Below are positions 14,266 to 20,686 of a stretch of 20,686 bases of DNA, one piece after another. The stretch's first letter is position 1. Each line of letters opens with the position of its first letter. The position numbers and the translations under genes are program-made. Source of the DNA: DATKZH01 sp964475955 (GTDB lineage: Bacteria; Planctomycetota; Planctomycetia; Pirellulales; Thermoguttaceae). The notes beneath the pieces were generated by a model, which had not been told where the DNA came from, ran no database searches, and was given only the letters and a program-made list of their open reading frames with translations. Location: assembly GCA_964475955.1 (NCBI GenBank), contig CAYYZY010000142.1:1-20686 (forward strand). The letters run 5' to 3'.

Positions 14266-14295
14266 TTGACAGCGACGACCAAGATCGACTAGGAT
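14266..14295 (+). promoter_or_regulatory. sigma70-like promoter of dnaE2
   Basis: A consensus TTGACA (14266-14271), an 18-nt spacer and TAGGAT (14290-14295) make this one of the best promoter matches in the window. The leader to the dnaE2 ATG at 14440 would be about 135 nt and carries a 12-bp palindrome (CGGCTTAAGCCG, 14341-14352) and the CTCCGTG micro-repeat. The whole gap 14079-14439 has no other gene-like content. Confidence 0.55.
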
Positions 14296-14297
14296 AG

Positions 14298-14311
14298 TGT
14301 TCACGTGTACA
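14298..14311. promoter_or_regulatory. TGT-N8-ACA dyad at the dnaE2 transcription start
   Basis: TGTTCACGTGTACA is an inverted repeat matching in 12 of 14 positions around CACGTG. It begins three bases after the -10, over the predicted start of transcription, where a repressor would block initiation. The TGT-N8-ACA spacing is that of the E. coli-type SOS box core, and dnaE2/imuC genes are commonly LexA-controlled. Planctomycetal operators vary and the outer C/G bases are not present, so this is a suggestion. Confidence 0.35.
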
Positions 14312-14395
14312 TTATTCCGTCGCCGGCGAGACACGCCACACGGCTTAAGCCGCCAGGCGCGCCCAGCTTCCCCTTCAATGCCATCGTTCGCTGCC

Positions 14396-14421
14396 TTCTC
14401 CGTGTCCTCCGTGCCTCCGCG
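14396..14421. repeat. TCTCCGTG-type micro-repeat, copy B
   Basis: Three consecutive 8-9-bp units, TTCTCCGTG, TCCTCCGTG and CCTCCGCGG, end about 20 bp before the dnaE2 start codon. They share the CTCCGTG core with 14172-14190. Being pyrimidine-rich on the coding strand, the tract leaves dnaE2 without a clear Shine-Dalgarno. Confidence 0.5.
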
Positions 14422-14439
14422 GTCGTACCCCCTGGACCC

Positions 14440-17400
14440 ATGCCCTACGCCGAGCTCCACGCCAAGACGAACTTCTCCTTCCTCGAAGGGGCCTCGCACC
14501 CCGACGAGCTGGTGCGCCGGGCCGCCGAACTGGGCTACGCCGCCCTGGCAATCACCGACCGCAACAGCCTGGCCGGCGTGGTTCGGGCGCACGGGGCCGC
14601 CAAGGACCTCGGCCTCAAGCTCGTGATCGGCGCCGAGATCACACCCCACGACGCCCCGCCGGTCGTCCTCTGGGCCGCCGATCGGGCGTCCTACGGGCGC
14701 CTCGCGCGCCTCATCACCCGGGGACGCCGCCGCGCCGAAAAAGGCGCCTGCCGCCTCTCGTTCGACGACGTCGCCGAGCACGCCGAGGGACTGATCGCCG
14801 GGGTGGGGGATGGGAAATTGGAAATTGGAAATGGGGAATTGCCGATTGCGGATCGACAGGATGACGCCCACATGGAAGACCCCGGCCCCAATTTTCAATC
14901 TCCAAGCCCCAATTTCCAATTTTCAATTCCCGCCTACCGAGAGGTCTTCGGCGATCGCTGCTACCTGCTGGCGGAGCTCAGCCGCGGGCCCGACGATCGG
15001 GCGGAGCTGGAACGCCTGGCGGATCGGGCGCGGCAGGCGCGCGTGCCGCTGGTCGCGGCCGGCGACGTGCACTACCATGCGGCCGAGCGAAAGGCCCTGC
15101 ACGACGTGCTGGTGGCCGTCCGGCACAACACCACGGTGAGCGAGGCGCGTCGCCACCTGTTCGCCAACGCCGAGCGCCACCTGAAGGCGCCCGACGAAAT
15201 CGCCGCCGCGTTTGCCGACGCGCCCGACGCGGTCCGCCGCACCGTCGAGATCGCCGACCGGTGCGCGTTCTCGCCCGACGAGCTCCGCTACGAGTACCCC
15301 GAGGAGCTGGCCCCTGAGGGCGAAACGCCCATCGGCCACCTCACGCGGCTCGCCTGGGCGGGTGCGAGGAAGCGCTATCCGCAGGGGATACCCGAGAAGG
15401 TGCGGCGCCTGGTGGAGCACGAGCTGAAGCTGATCGAGGAGCTGCGCTACGAGGCGTATTTCCTCACCGTGTGGGACCTGGTCCGGTTCGCCCGGCGCAG
15501 GGGGATCCTGTGCCAGGGGCGGGGCTCGGCGGCCAATTCGGCCGTGTGCTATTGCCTGGGCGTGACGGCGGTCGACCCCGACCGGATCGACCTGTTGTTC
15601 GAGCGGTTCGTCAGCCGCGAGCGGAACGAGGCGCCGGACGTCGACGTCGACTTCGAGCACCAGCGCCGCGAGGAGGTGCTCCAGTACCTCTACGACAAGT
15701 ACGGCCGCGACCGCGCCGGCATGACCGCCGAGGTGATTACCTACCGGCCCCGCTCGGCCGTGCGCGACGTGGGCAAGGCCCTGGGCCTTTCGCTCGATCG
15801 GGTCGACCGGCTCGCCAAACGGGTCGAGCACTTCCGCGACGAGCCCGACCTGGCCGAGCGCTGTCGCGAGTCGGGCATCGACCCGGCGACGCGCGTCGGC
15901 CGGCAGTTGGTCGCGCTGGTCGGCCAACTGGTCGGCTTTCCCCGCCATCTCTCGCAACACACCGGCGGCATGGTGATGACCCGCACTCCGCTGGGCGAAC
16001 TGGTGCCCATCGAAAACGCCGCCATGCCGGGGCGGACCGTGATCCAGTGGAACAAGGACGACCTCGACGAGCTGGGCATCCTCAAGGTCGACTGCCTCGC
16101 CCTGGGCATGCTCACCGCCGTGCGCAGGTGCTTCGAGCTGGTCCGCAAACACCACGGCCGCGAGCTGACCCTGGCCACCGTGCCTGAGGGTGACGAAGAC
16201 GTCTACGCCATGATCCGCCGGGCCGACACGATGGGCGTGTTCCAGATCGAGAGCCGGGCCCAGATGAGCATGCTCCCCCGCCTGAAGCCCCGCTGCTTCT
16301 ACGACCTGGTGATCGAGGTGGCGATCGTCCGGCCCGGCCCGATCCAAGGCAACATGGTCCACCCCTACCTGCGGCGCCGCAACGGCGAAGAGCCCGTCAC
16401 CTACCCCAACGACGCCATCCGCAACGTGCTCGAAAAGACGCTCGGCGTGCCGCTCTTCCAGGAACAGGCGATGCGCCTGGCCGTGGTGGCCGCCGGCTTC
16501 ACCCCCGGCGAAGCCGACCAGCTCCGCCGGGCGATGGGGGCGTGGCGCCGGCCGGGCCTGATCGACCGGTTCCGCCGCCGGCTGATCGAGGGGATGCGCT
16601 CACAGGGCCTCTCGCCCGACTACGCCGAGGCCGTGTTCCGGCAGATCCGCGGGTTCGGCGAGTACGGTTTCCCCGAGTCACACGCGGCCAGCTTCGCGCT
16701 GCTGGTCTACGTGTCGGCCTGGCTCAAGTTCCACTACCCGGCCGCGTTCACGGCCGCCTTGCTCAACAGCCAGCCCATGGGCTTTTACGCCCCGGCCCAG
16801 TTGGTGCGCGGCGCGCGGGAGCACGGCGTCGAGGTCCGCCCGGCCGACGTCAACCACAGCCATTGGGAAAGCACGTTGGAGGAGGGAGAGGGGAGTGGGG
16901 AGAAGGGAGTGGGGAGTGCGGAAATGCTTGAGAACAGCCGCATTCATCCTTCATCCTTCATCCTTCATCCTTTTCTCCGCCTGGGTTTCCACATGCTTCA
17001 GGGGACGTCGGAGGCGGCTGGGCGCCGGATCGAAGAGGCGCGCGGCGCGCGCCCGTTTCACTCGGTGGACGACTTCGCCCGACGCACCGGCCTGGGCCGC
17101 GCGGCGATCTCGCGGCTGGCCAAGGCGGGCGCGTTCGGCTCCCTCAAGCTCGCGCGCCGCGAAGCCCTCTGGCACGCGCTGGGCCAGGACCAGAAGCCCA
17201 TGCCGCTGTTCGACGCCCCCGACCCCCGTGGGGTGCATGCAACGCACCAAGATCCCCGTAGGGTGCGTGCAACGCACCCCATGGACGACGACTGCCACGA
17301 AAGCCAAGCGCAATCGCTCCATCCCACCGCCCCCAAGGTCGACCTGCCCGAGATGTCGGAGGCCGAAGAGGTGCTGGTCGACTACCGGACGCAGGGCCTG

Positions 17401-17775
17401 TCGCTGGGGGCCCACCCGATGCAGTTCTTGCGCCAGGGTCTCGACCGCCTAGGCGTTTCGCCCGCATCGCATCTGCCGGGCCTCCCCAGCGGCGGGGCGG
17501 TCCGCGTGGCCGGGATCGTGCTGGTGCGTCAGCGGCCCGGCACGGCCAAGGGGATCACGTTCGTCACGCTGGAGGACGAGACGGGCGTGGCCAACCTGAT
17601 CGTCCGGCCCGACGTGTGGAAACGATGGCGCTCCGCCGCGCTGGGGGCCACCGTCCTGTTGGCCTACGGCCGGCTCCAGCGCCAGGGCCGGGTGATCCAC
17701 GTCCTCTGCACCCGGCTGGTCAACCTCTCCGACCGTCTCAAGGACCTGGGCCCGCGATCGCGCGATTTCTGCTGA
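14440..17775 (+). CDS. dnaE2: error-prone DNA polymerase III alpha, DnaE2/ImuC, with three in-frame repeat insertions
   Basis: A 1111-aa C-family polymerase for translesion and induced mutagenesis. Domains: PHP at 1-215 (AELHAKTNFSF, AITDRN, GDVHYH), with the first metal motifs degenerate (Lys9, Arg41 where active PHP domains have His); palm with GRGSAANSAVCYCLGV (360-375) and catalytic PDVDVDFEH (D400, D402, D404); fingers AEVITYRPRSAVRDVGKALGL; HLSQHTGGMV; EQAMRLAVVAAGFTPGEAD; helix-hairpin-helix region near 850-900; OB fold at about 1020-1090; and the SRDFC end typical of DnaE2. Odd: three low-complexity insertions at residues about 125-165, 813-845 and 926-948, each matching a DNA repeat and each in frame. 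imuA and imuB are not adjacent. The ATG at 14440 matches the family start (PYAELHAKTNFS). Confidence 0.93.
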   Translation: MPYAELHAKTNFSFLEGASHPDELVRRAAELGYAALAITDRNSLAGVVRAHGAAKDLGLKLVIGAEITPHDAPPVVLWAADRASYGRLARLITRGRRRAEKGACRLSFDDVAEHAEGLIAGVGDGKLEIGNGELPIADRQDDAHMEDPGPNFQSPSPNFQFSIPAYREVFGDRCYLLAELSRGPDDRAELERLADRARQARVPLVAAGDVHYHAAERKALHDVLVAVRHNTTVSEARRHLFANAERHLKAPDEIAAAFADAPDAVRRTVEIADRCAFSPDELRYEYPEELAPEGETPIGHLTRLAWAGARKRYPQGIPEKVRRLVEHELKLIEELRYEAYFLTVWDLVRFARRRGILCQGRGSAANSAVCYCLGVTAVDPDRIDLLFERFVSRERNEAPDVDVDFEHQRREEVLQYLYDKYGRDRAGMTAEVITYRPRSAVRDVGKALGLSLDRVDRLAKRVEHFRDEPDLAERCRESGIDPATRVGRQLVALVGQLVGFPRHLSQHTGGMVMTRTPLGELVPIENAAMPGRTVIQWNKDDLDELGILKVDCLALGMLTAVRRCFELVRKHHGRELTLATVPEGDEDVYAMIRRADTMGVFQIESRAQMSMLPRLKPRCFYDLVIEVAIVRPGPIQGNMVHPYLRRRNGEEPVTYPNDAIRNVLEKTLGVPLFQEQAMRLAVVAAGFTPGEADQLRRAMGAWRRPGLIDRFRRRLIEGMRSQGLSPDYAEAVFRQIRGFGEYGFPESHAASFALLVYVSAWLKFHYPAAFTAALLNSQPMGFYAPAQLVRGAREHGVEVRPADVNHSHWESTLEEGEGSGEKGVGSAEMLENSRIHPSSFILHPFLRLGFHMLQGTSEAAGRRIEEARGARPFHSVDDFARRTGLGRAAISRLAKAGAFGSLKLARREALWHALGQDQKPMPLFDAPDPRGVHATHQDPRRVRATHPMDDDCHESQAQSLHPTAPKVDLPEMSEAEEVLVDYRTQGLSLGAHPMQFLRQGLDRLGVSPASHLPGLPSGGAVRVAGIVLVRQRPGTAKGITFVTLEDETGVANLIVRPDVWKRWRSAALGATVLLAYGRLQRQGRVIHVLCTRLVNLSDRLKDLGPRSRDFC
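14812..14931. repeat. 120-bp AT-richer inverted repeat inserted in dnaE2 (PHP domain)
   Basis: A left arm built of GGAAATT units (GGGAAATTGGAAATTGGAAA) and a right arm ending CCAATTTTCAATTCCC are imperfect reverse complements over about 30 bp, separated by about 50-60 bp. The segment is far poorer in G+C than the gene around it. It spans 40 codons and keeps the frame, encoding LEIGNGELPI...NFQSPSPNFQFSIP between GLIAGV and AYREVFG, two blocks that are contiguous or nearly so in other DnaE2 proteins. The placement resembles RPE-type coding insertions. Confidence 0.8.
16877..16974. repeat. second coding insertion in dnaE2: GGGGAGT tract plus (TTCATCC)4
   Basis: A purine tract of GGGGAGTGGGGAG-like units is followed by four exact tandem copies of TTCATCC (16943-16970). 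It encodes EEGEGSGEKGVGSAEM...HPSSFILHPF between HWESTLE and LRLGFHML, again a spot where DnaE2 relatives have only a short loop. The frame is kept at present. Because the unit is 7 bp, gain or loss of one unit would shift it. Confidence 0.8.
17224..17278. repeat. third coding insertion in dnaE2: two GGGTGC...GCACC palindromic units
   Basis: CCCCGTGGGGTGCATGCAAC-GCACC (17224-17248) and CCCCGTAGGGTGCGTGCAAC-GCACC (17254-17278) are 25-bp units with 2 mismatches at a 30-bp period (10 codons). The second unit folds into a perfect 7-bp stem (GGGTGCG/CGCACCC) with a 5-nt loop. The encoded PRGVHATHQDPRRVRATH lies in the variable linker before the OB-fold region. Confidence 0.8.
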
Positions 17776-17789
17776 AGACTCGCCCCAAG

Positions 17790-17852
17790 GAACAGGAGGC
17801 AACCGAGGAAACAGAGACTCGCCCGCTCCTTTCCCTCTGCTTCCTCCTGTTC
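17790..17852. repeat. inverted repeat between convergent dnaE2 and M50 protease genes
   Basis: GAACAGGAGG (17790-17799) and CCTCCTGTTC (17843-17852) are exact complements, and the region between adds partial pairing (GGAAACAGAG with CTCTGCTTCC). The structure sits just after the dnaE2 stop and before the end of the convergent protease gene. It could act as a bidirectional terminator, but no T-run follows on either side, and its tandem GAGGAAACAGAG-like text suggests another dispersed repeat. Confidence 0.6.
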
Positions 17853-17908
17853 AAGAAGACCGAAAGCCGACATGCACCACAATGCCCGAGTCCTCCTCGA
17901 GCGGCCGC

Positions 17909-18865
17909 TCACAGCCACGGCAGCAGGCTCTGGGCGACCCGGGGGAAGACGTTGGGCGTGAATCCGACCACGATGAACGCCAGGGCCAGCCAGCCGAGCA
18001 CGTAGCGCCACCGCCCGAGCGGGGCCTCGTCCCGCGCCGTCGGAGGGTGCTTCGGGCCGAACACGACCAGCAACACCACCATCAAGAGCCACCAGATGTA
18101 GCCGAACACGACGACCCCGATCGCGGCGGCGACGAGAAGCACCTTGGCCACCACGTGCGCCCGCCTGCGGATCATGGCGTAGAGAACGTGGCCGCCGTCG
18201 AGCTGGCCGATCGGCATCAGGTTCAGCGACGTGACCAGCAGGCCGACCCAGCCGGCCCACAGCCACGGGTTGATCAGCACGTCGTACCCCTGCGGAATCG
18301 GCCCGAAACGCAGCCAGTAGAGGAACTCGAGCAGGAGCGGGTCGCCGAACTGGAGCATGGGATCCATGTTCGCCGGAAGCGGCGCCGGCGGCGCGAGCTT
18401 CATCACGCCGACAACGCAGCAGATCAGCGTCGGCACCAGGCCGGCCAGCGGGCCCGTCACCCCGATGTCGAACAGCGCCTTGCGGTCGCCGATCCGCGGG
18501 TCCATCACGATCACGGCGCCGAACGTGCCGAACGGCGAAAACGGCATCGGCAGGAAGAACGGCAGGCTCGCCCGAACCCCGTAACGCCGCGCCTGGAGAA
18601 AGTGCCCCATCTCGTGGCACAGCAGGATCGTCATGATCAGCAGGGCGTAGATCAGGCCGCCGGCCACGAACGTGCTCAGGCACGTGGCCACCAGCAGGAC
18701 CACGGGCAGGACGACCCGCCGACGCCCACGACGAGGGGGCACCTCCCCCGCCTGCGGGCCGGGTTCTTCGACGACCGTCGGGACCACGTACTCGTCGCGA
18801 TCCTCGAAACCACGCCAGTCGGTTTGGGAGATGTCGGTTCGGTCAACGGGGCGCTGTTCGCTCAT
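17909..18865 (-). CDS. site-2 protease family membrane metalloprotease (M50)
   Basis: A 318-aa intramembrane zinc protease. Seen: HEMGH (H84, E85, H88) inside a hydrophobic helix (LIYALLIMTILLCHEMGHFLQA), GVTGPLAGLVPT (135-146), and the third zinc ligand in NLMPIGQLDGGHVLYA (D223). About six membrane segments in all, with two more after the LDGGH motif and a cytosolic 50-residue N-terminus rich in acid and then basic residues (RRGRRR). No PDZ or CBS domain, so it is not a RseP-type enzyme; the layout resembles the short EGY1/FtsH-independent S2P group. The substrate is unknown. The ATG at 18865 is preceded closely by a TAGAAT -10 (complement of 18875-18880), which would leave almost no leader. 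Confidence 0.9.
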   Translation of the reverse strand: MSEQRPVDRTDISQTDWRGFEDRDEYVVPTVVEEPGPQAGEVPPRRGRRRVVLPVVLLVATCLSTFVAGGLIYALLIMTILLCHEMGHFLQARRYGVRASLPFFLPMPFSPFGTFGAVIVMDPRIGDRKALFDIGVTGPLAGLVPTLICCVVGVMKLAPPAPLPANMDPMLQFGDPLLLEFLYWLRFGPIPQGYDVLINPWLWAGWVGLLVTSLNLMPIGQLDGGHVLYAMIRRRAHVVAKVLLVAAAIGVVVFGYIWWLLMVVLLVVFGPKHPPTARDEAPLGRWRYVLGWLALAFIVVGFTPNVFPRVAQSLLPWL

Positions 18866-18874
18866 AGTCCGTCA

Positions 18875-18902
18875 ATTCTACCTCTCGTGCGAGGTTGGGC
18901 AA
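18875..18902 (-). promoter_or_regulatory. promoter candidate for the M50 gene, near-leaderless
   Basis: TAGAAT (complement of 18875-18880) with TTGCCC (complement of 18897-18902) at 16 nt spacing. Start of transcription would fall only a few bases before the ATG at 18865, implying a leaderless or nearly leaderless mRNA. The rest of the 172-bp divergent gap to the permease shows no strong plus-strand promoter. Confidence 0.3.
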
Positions 18903-19037
18903 AGGCGGCCGCTCCCCTGCGCACGCCCTCCCGGGCGGGAACCCTCTTGATGCGCCGGCCCTTTTGGGCAAACATCGGTGGCGAAATCGCGAAGTCGAAA
19001 CGCCCGCGCGGCGGAGGCTATCCCGAGGAGACCGCCC

Positions 19038-20558
19038 ATGCTCGACCGCTTCTTCCGGCTCTCGGAGCATCGGACGACGGTCCGCACCGAGGTGCTGGCC
19101 GGCGTGACGACGTTCCTCACCATGGCCTACATCATCTTCCTCCAGCCGATGGTCCTCTCGGGCCGGATGTTCGGCGTGCCGCCCGGGGAGGAGTTCATCG
19201 ACTTCGGGGCGGTCACCACGGCCACCTGCCTGGCCGCGGCCCTGTCGACCGTGCTCATGGCCCTCTGGGCCCGCTACCCGATCGCCCTGGCGCCCGGCAT
19301 GGGCGAGAACTTCTTCTTCGTCTTCTCCGTGCTCCCGGCCGCCGGCACGCTGGCCGCCGTCAAGTCGGGGGCGACCGAGCCCTGGCAGGTCGCCCTGGGC
19401 GTGGTGTTCATCGCCGGCCTGTTGTTCCTGCTCGTCTCCGCGCTGGGCCTCCAGGTGAAGCTGCTCGAAGCGATCAGCCCCAGCATGCGGAACGCCATCG
19501 CCGTGGGGATCGGCCTGTTCATCGCCTTCATCGGCCTTCAGAACGCCTCGCTGGTGATCCCCGACCAAGGCACCGGCGTGAAGCTCAACCCCGACTTTAC
19601 GTCGCCCGACCTGATCGTGTTCCTGTTCGGGCTGCTTCTGACCGCCGGGCTGCACGCGCTTCGCGTGCGCGGGTCGATCGTGTGGGGGATTGCCGGCGCG
19701 ACCGCGCTGGCGCTCGTGCTCCTGGCCGTGATCGGGAAGCCGGCCGACGCCCCGCCCCCGGCTTCTGGCGCGGAATCCGGCGGGGCGGCCCAAGGGGAGG
19801 CTTCCGAGGGCGAGGCCGCCGACGCGGAGGCTGCGCCGCCGGCATCGAAGCTATCGAGCGGGTTCCGCCGGGCGGTCGACGATGTCCGGCAGCAGGGCGT
19901 GGTCTCCGCGCCCCCGTCGCTGGCCCCCACGTTCTTCCGCATGGACCTGGTCCACGCGCTCAGCCTGTCGATGGTCCCCTTCATCCTCATCTTCCTGTTC
20001 ATGGACGTGTTCGACACGCTCGGCACCCTGATCGGCGTGAGCGAACAGGCAGGACTGATCGAGGACGACAAGCTCCCCCGCATGAAAGAAGGGCTCCTGG
20101 CCGACGCCGTCGGCACCACGGCCGGCGCGGCGCTCGGCACGAGCACCGTGACCAGCTACATCGAGAGCGCCGCGGGCGTGGAGCAGGGCGGCCGCACCGG
20201 GCTGACGGGCCTGGTCGTCGCCGGGCTGTTCCTGTTGGCCCTCTTCTTTAGCCCGTTGGTGGAGATGATCGGCAACTATCCGCCCATCACGGCCCCGGCG
20301 CTGGTGGTGGTCGGCTCGATGATGATGCGCAACGTCACGAAGATCGACTGGTCGAACTACGCCGAGTCGATGCCCGCCTTCCTCATCCTGGCCGGCATTC
20401 CCATGACCTACTCGATCGCCGACGGCCTGGCGCTCGGTTTCATCGCCTACCCGATCGTCAAGCTCTTCGCCGGCCAGTCCCGCGACGTCAAGTGGCCCAT
20501 GTACCTCGTCTCCGCCGTCCTCATCGCCTACCTCGTCCTGGTGCGGAGCCGGGTGTAA
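19038..20558 (+). CDS. NCS2 family permease, AzgA/PbuG-type purine transporter
   Basis: A 506-aa multi-pass transporter, probably a proton symporter for guanine, hypoxanthine or adenine. Seen: the family opening VRTEVLAGVTTFLTMAYIIFLQP (15-37), APGMGENFFFVF (85-96; the family form is GMGLNAFFAY), NAIAVGIGLFIAFIGLQNA, DVFDTLGTLIGVSEQAGL in the TM8 region, and the substrate-site block GTSTVTSYIESAAGVEQGGRTGLTGLVV. About 12-14 hydrophobic segments. Odd: a long acidic/Ala/Gly-rich hydrophilic stretch at about 236-285 (SGAESGGAAQGEASEGEAADAEA) in the middle loop, longer than in typical members. Start: the ATG at 19038 with GAGGAG (19025-19030) well placed, rejecting an upstream ATG at 18978. No purine riboswitch is visible before it. 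Confidence 0.9.
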   Translation: MLDRFFRLSEHRTTVRTEVLAGVTTFLTMAYIIFLQPMVLSGRMFGVPPGEEFIDFGAVTTATCLAAALSTVLMALWARYPIALAPGMGENFFFVFSVLPAAGTLAAVKSGATEPWQVALGVVFIAGLLFLLVSALGLQVKLLEAISPSMRNAIAVGIGLFIAFIGLQNASLVIPDQGTGVKLNPDFTSPDLIVFLFGLLLTAGLHALRVRGSIVWGIAGATALALVLLAVIGKPADAPPPASGAESGGAAQGEASEGEAADAEAAPPASKLSSGFRRAVDDVRQQGVVSAPPSLAPTFFRMDLVHALSLSMVPFILIFLFMDVFDTLGTLIGVSEQAGLIEDDKLPRMKEGLLADAVGTTAGAALGTSTVTSYIESAAGVEQGGRTGLTGLVVAGLFLLALFFSPLVEMIGNYPPITAPALVVVGSMMMRNVTKIDWSNYAESMPAFLILAGIPMTYSIADGLALGFIAYPIVKLFAGQSRDVKWPMYLVSAVLIAYLVLVRSRV

Positions 20559-20646
20559 AGCATTGTGAGGATACAAAACTGGTTGCAGTCTCTTGGCACG
20601 TAGTGGGGGTGCTGTGAATCACAAGTCCATCGGCTAACCCAAGTTC

Positions 20647-20676
20647 CGCAGTTGTGACTGCGAATGGCCTGTTTTT
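20647..20676 (+). terminator. possible intrinsic terminator after the permease
   Basis: CGCAGT-TGTG-ACTGCG is a perfect 6-bp stem with a 4-nt loop, and a TTTTT run begins 9 nt after it. The distance is longer than ideal, so efficiency is doubtful. It lies about 90 bp past the permease stop in otherwise featureless, lower-GC sequence at the window end. Confidence 0.35.
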
Positions 20677-20686
20677 CAGGGCGGGG

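Noticed and set aside
12615..14282. 555-codon minus-strand open frame opposite the dehydrogenase and kinase genes
   Set aside because: Antisense shadow typical of GC-rich DNA. The product is Ala/Arg/His-rich with no family resemblance, and the plus-strand genes carry clear motifs.
14923..16362. 479-codon minus-strand open frame opposite dnaE2
   Set aside because: Shadow of the polymerase gene; its composition mirrors complementary codons and it lacks any motif.
17776..17908. Standard intrinsic terminator between dnaE2 and the protease
   Set aside because: An inverted repeat exists, but there is no T-run on either strand, so I list it as a repeat.
18866..19037. Purine riboswitch before the permease
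   Set aside because: The sequence is short and GC-rich, and I see none of the conserved purine-aptamer core elements.

Overview
The window is GC-rich (roughly two thirds G+C) and looks like a piece of a Planctomycetota chromosome, probably Pirellulales-like. The pointers are a secreted FGly-type sulfatase, a PQQ-like beta-propeller protein opening with a DWRQFRG signature, a secreted jelly-roll/HEAT-type protein, a Minf_1886-family protein, a RicT/PSP1 protein and an ImuC/DnaE2-type polymerase. This placement rests on gene content only. I see no rRNA, tRNA, CRISPR array or phage genes.

Layout. 62-2467 (+): an SDR oxidoreductase and an exported sulfatase. 2603-4360 (-): lipoate synthesis, lipA and a divergent lipB, separated by a 40-bp perfect palindrome. 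4591-6203 (+): smpB, which appears to start at ACG behind a perfect Shine-Dalgarno, then a RicT-like PSP1 protein. 6264-7838: a repeat-rich island with two 136-bp MITE-like copies in direct orientation flanking a Minf_1886 gene and a tiny membrane protein, followed by a 425-bp internally deleted IS5-type element that ends on the aroA stop codon. 7838-11560 (-): a three-gene run (secreted HEAT-like/jelly-roll protein, PQQ-like propeller, aroA), with a GTGA overlap between the last two. 11968-14078 (+): an iron-type alcohol dehydrogenase and a PfkB sugar(-phosphate) kinase, also coupled by GTGA. 14440-17775 (+): dnaE2/imuC behind a good sigma70-like promoter with a TGT-N8-ACA dyad at the start site. 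17909-18865 (-): an M50 site-2 protease. 19038-20558 (+): an AzgA/PbuG-type purine permease.

Most genes are housekeeping or lineage-typical. The unusual layer is the density and variety of short repeats. At least eight sequence-unrelated small repeats or palindromes occur in 20 kb. Three different ones are inserted in frame inside dnaE2, the mutator polymerase gene. One of these contains a 7-bp tandem unit whose copy-number change would shift the frame, so it could in principle act as an on/off switch. Other points to check are the ACG start of smpB, a LipB lacking both canonical catalytic residues, and a 21-bp tandem repeat carrying the -10 of the secreted-protein operon.
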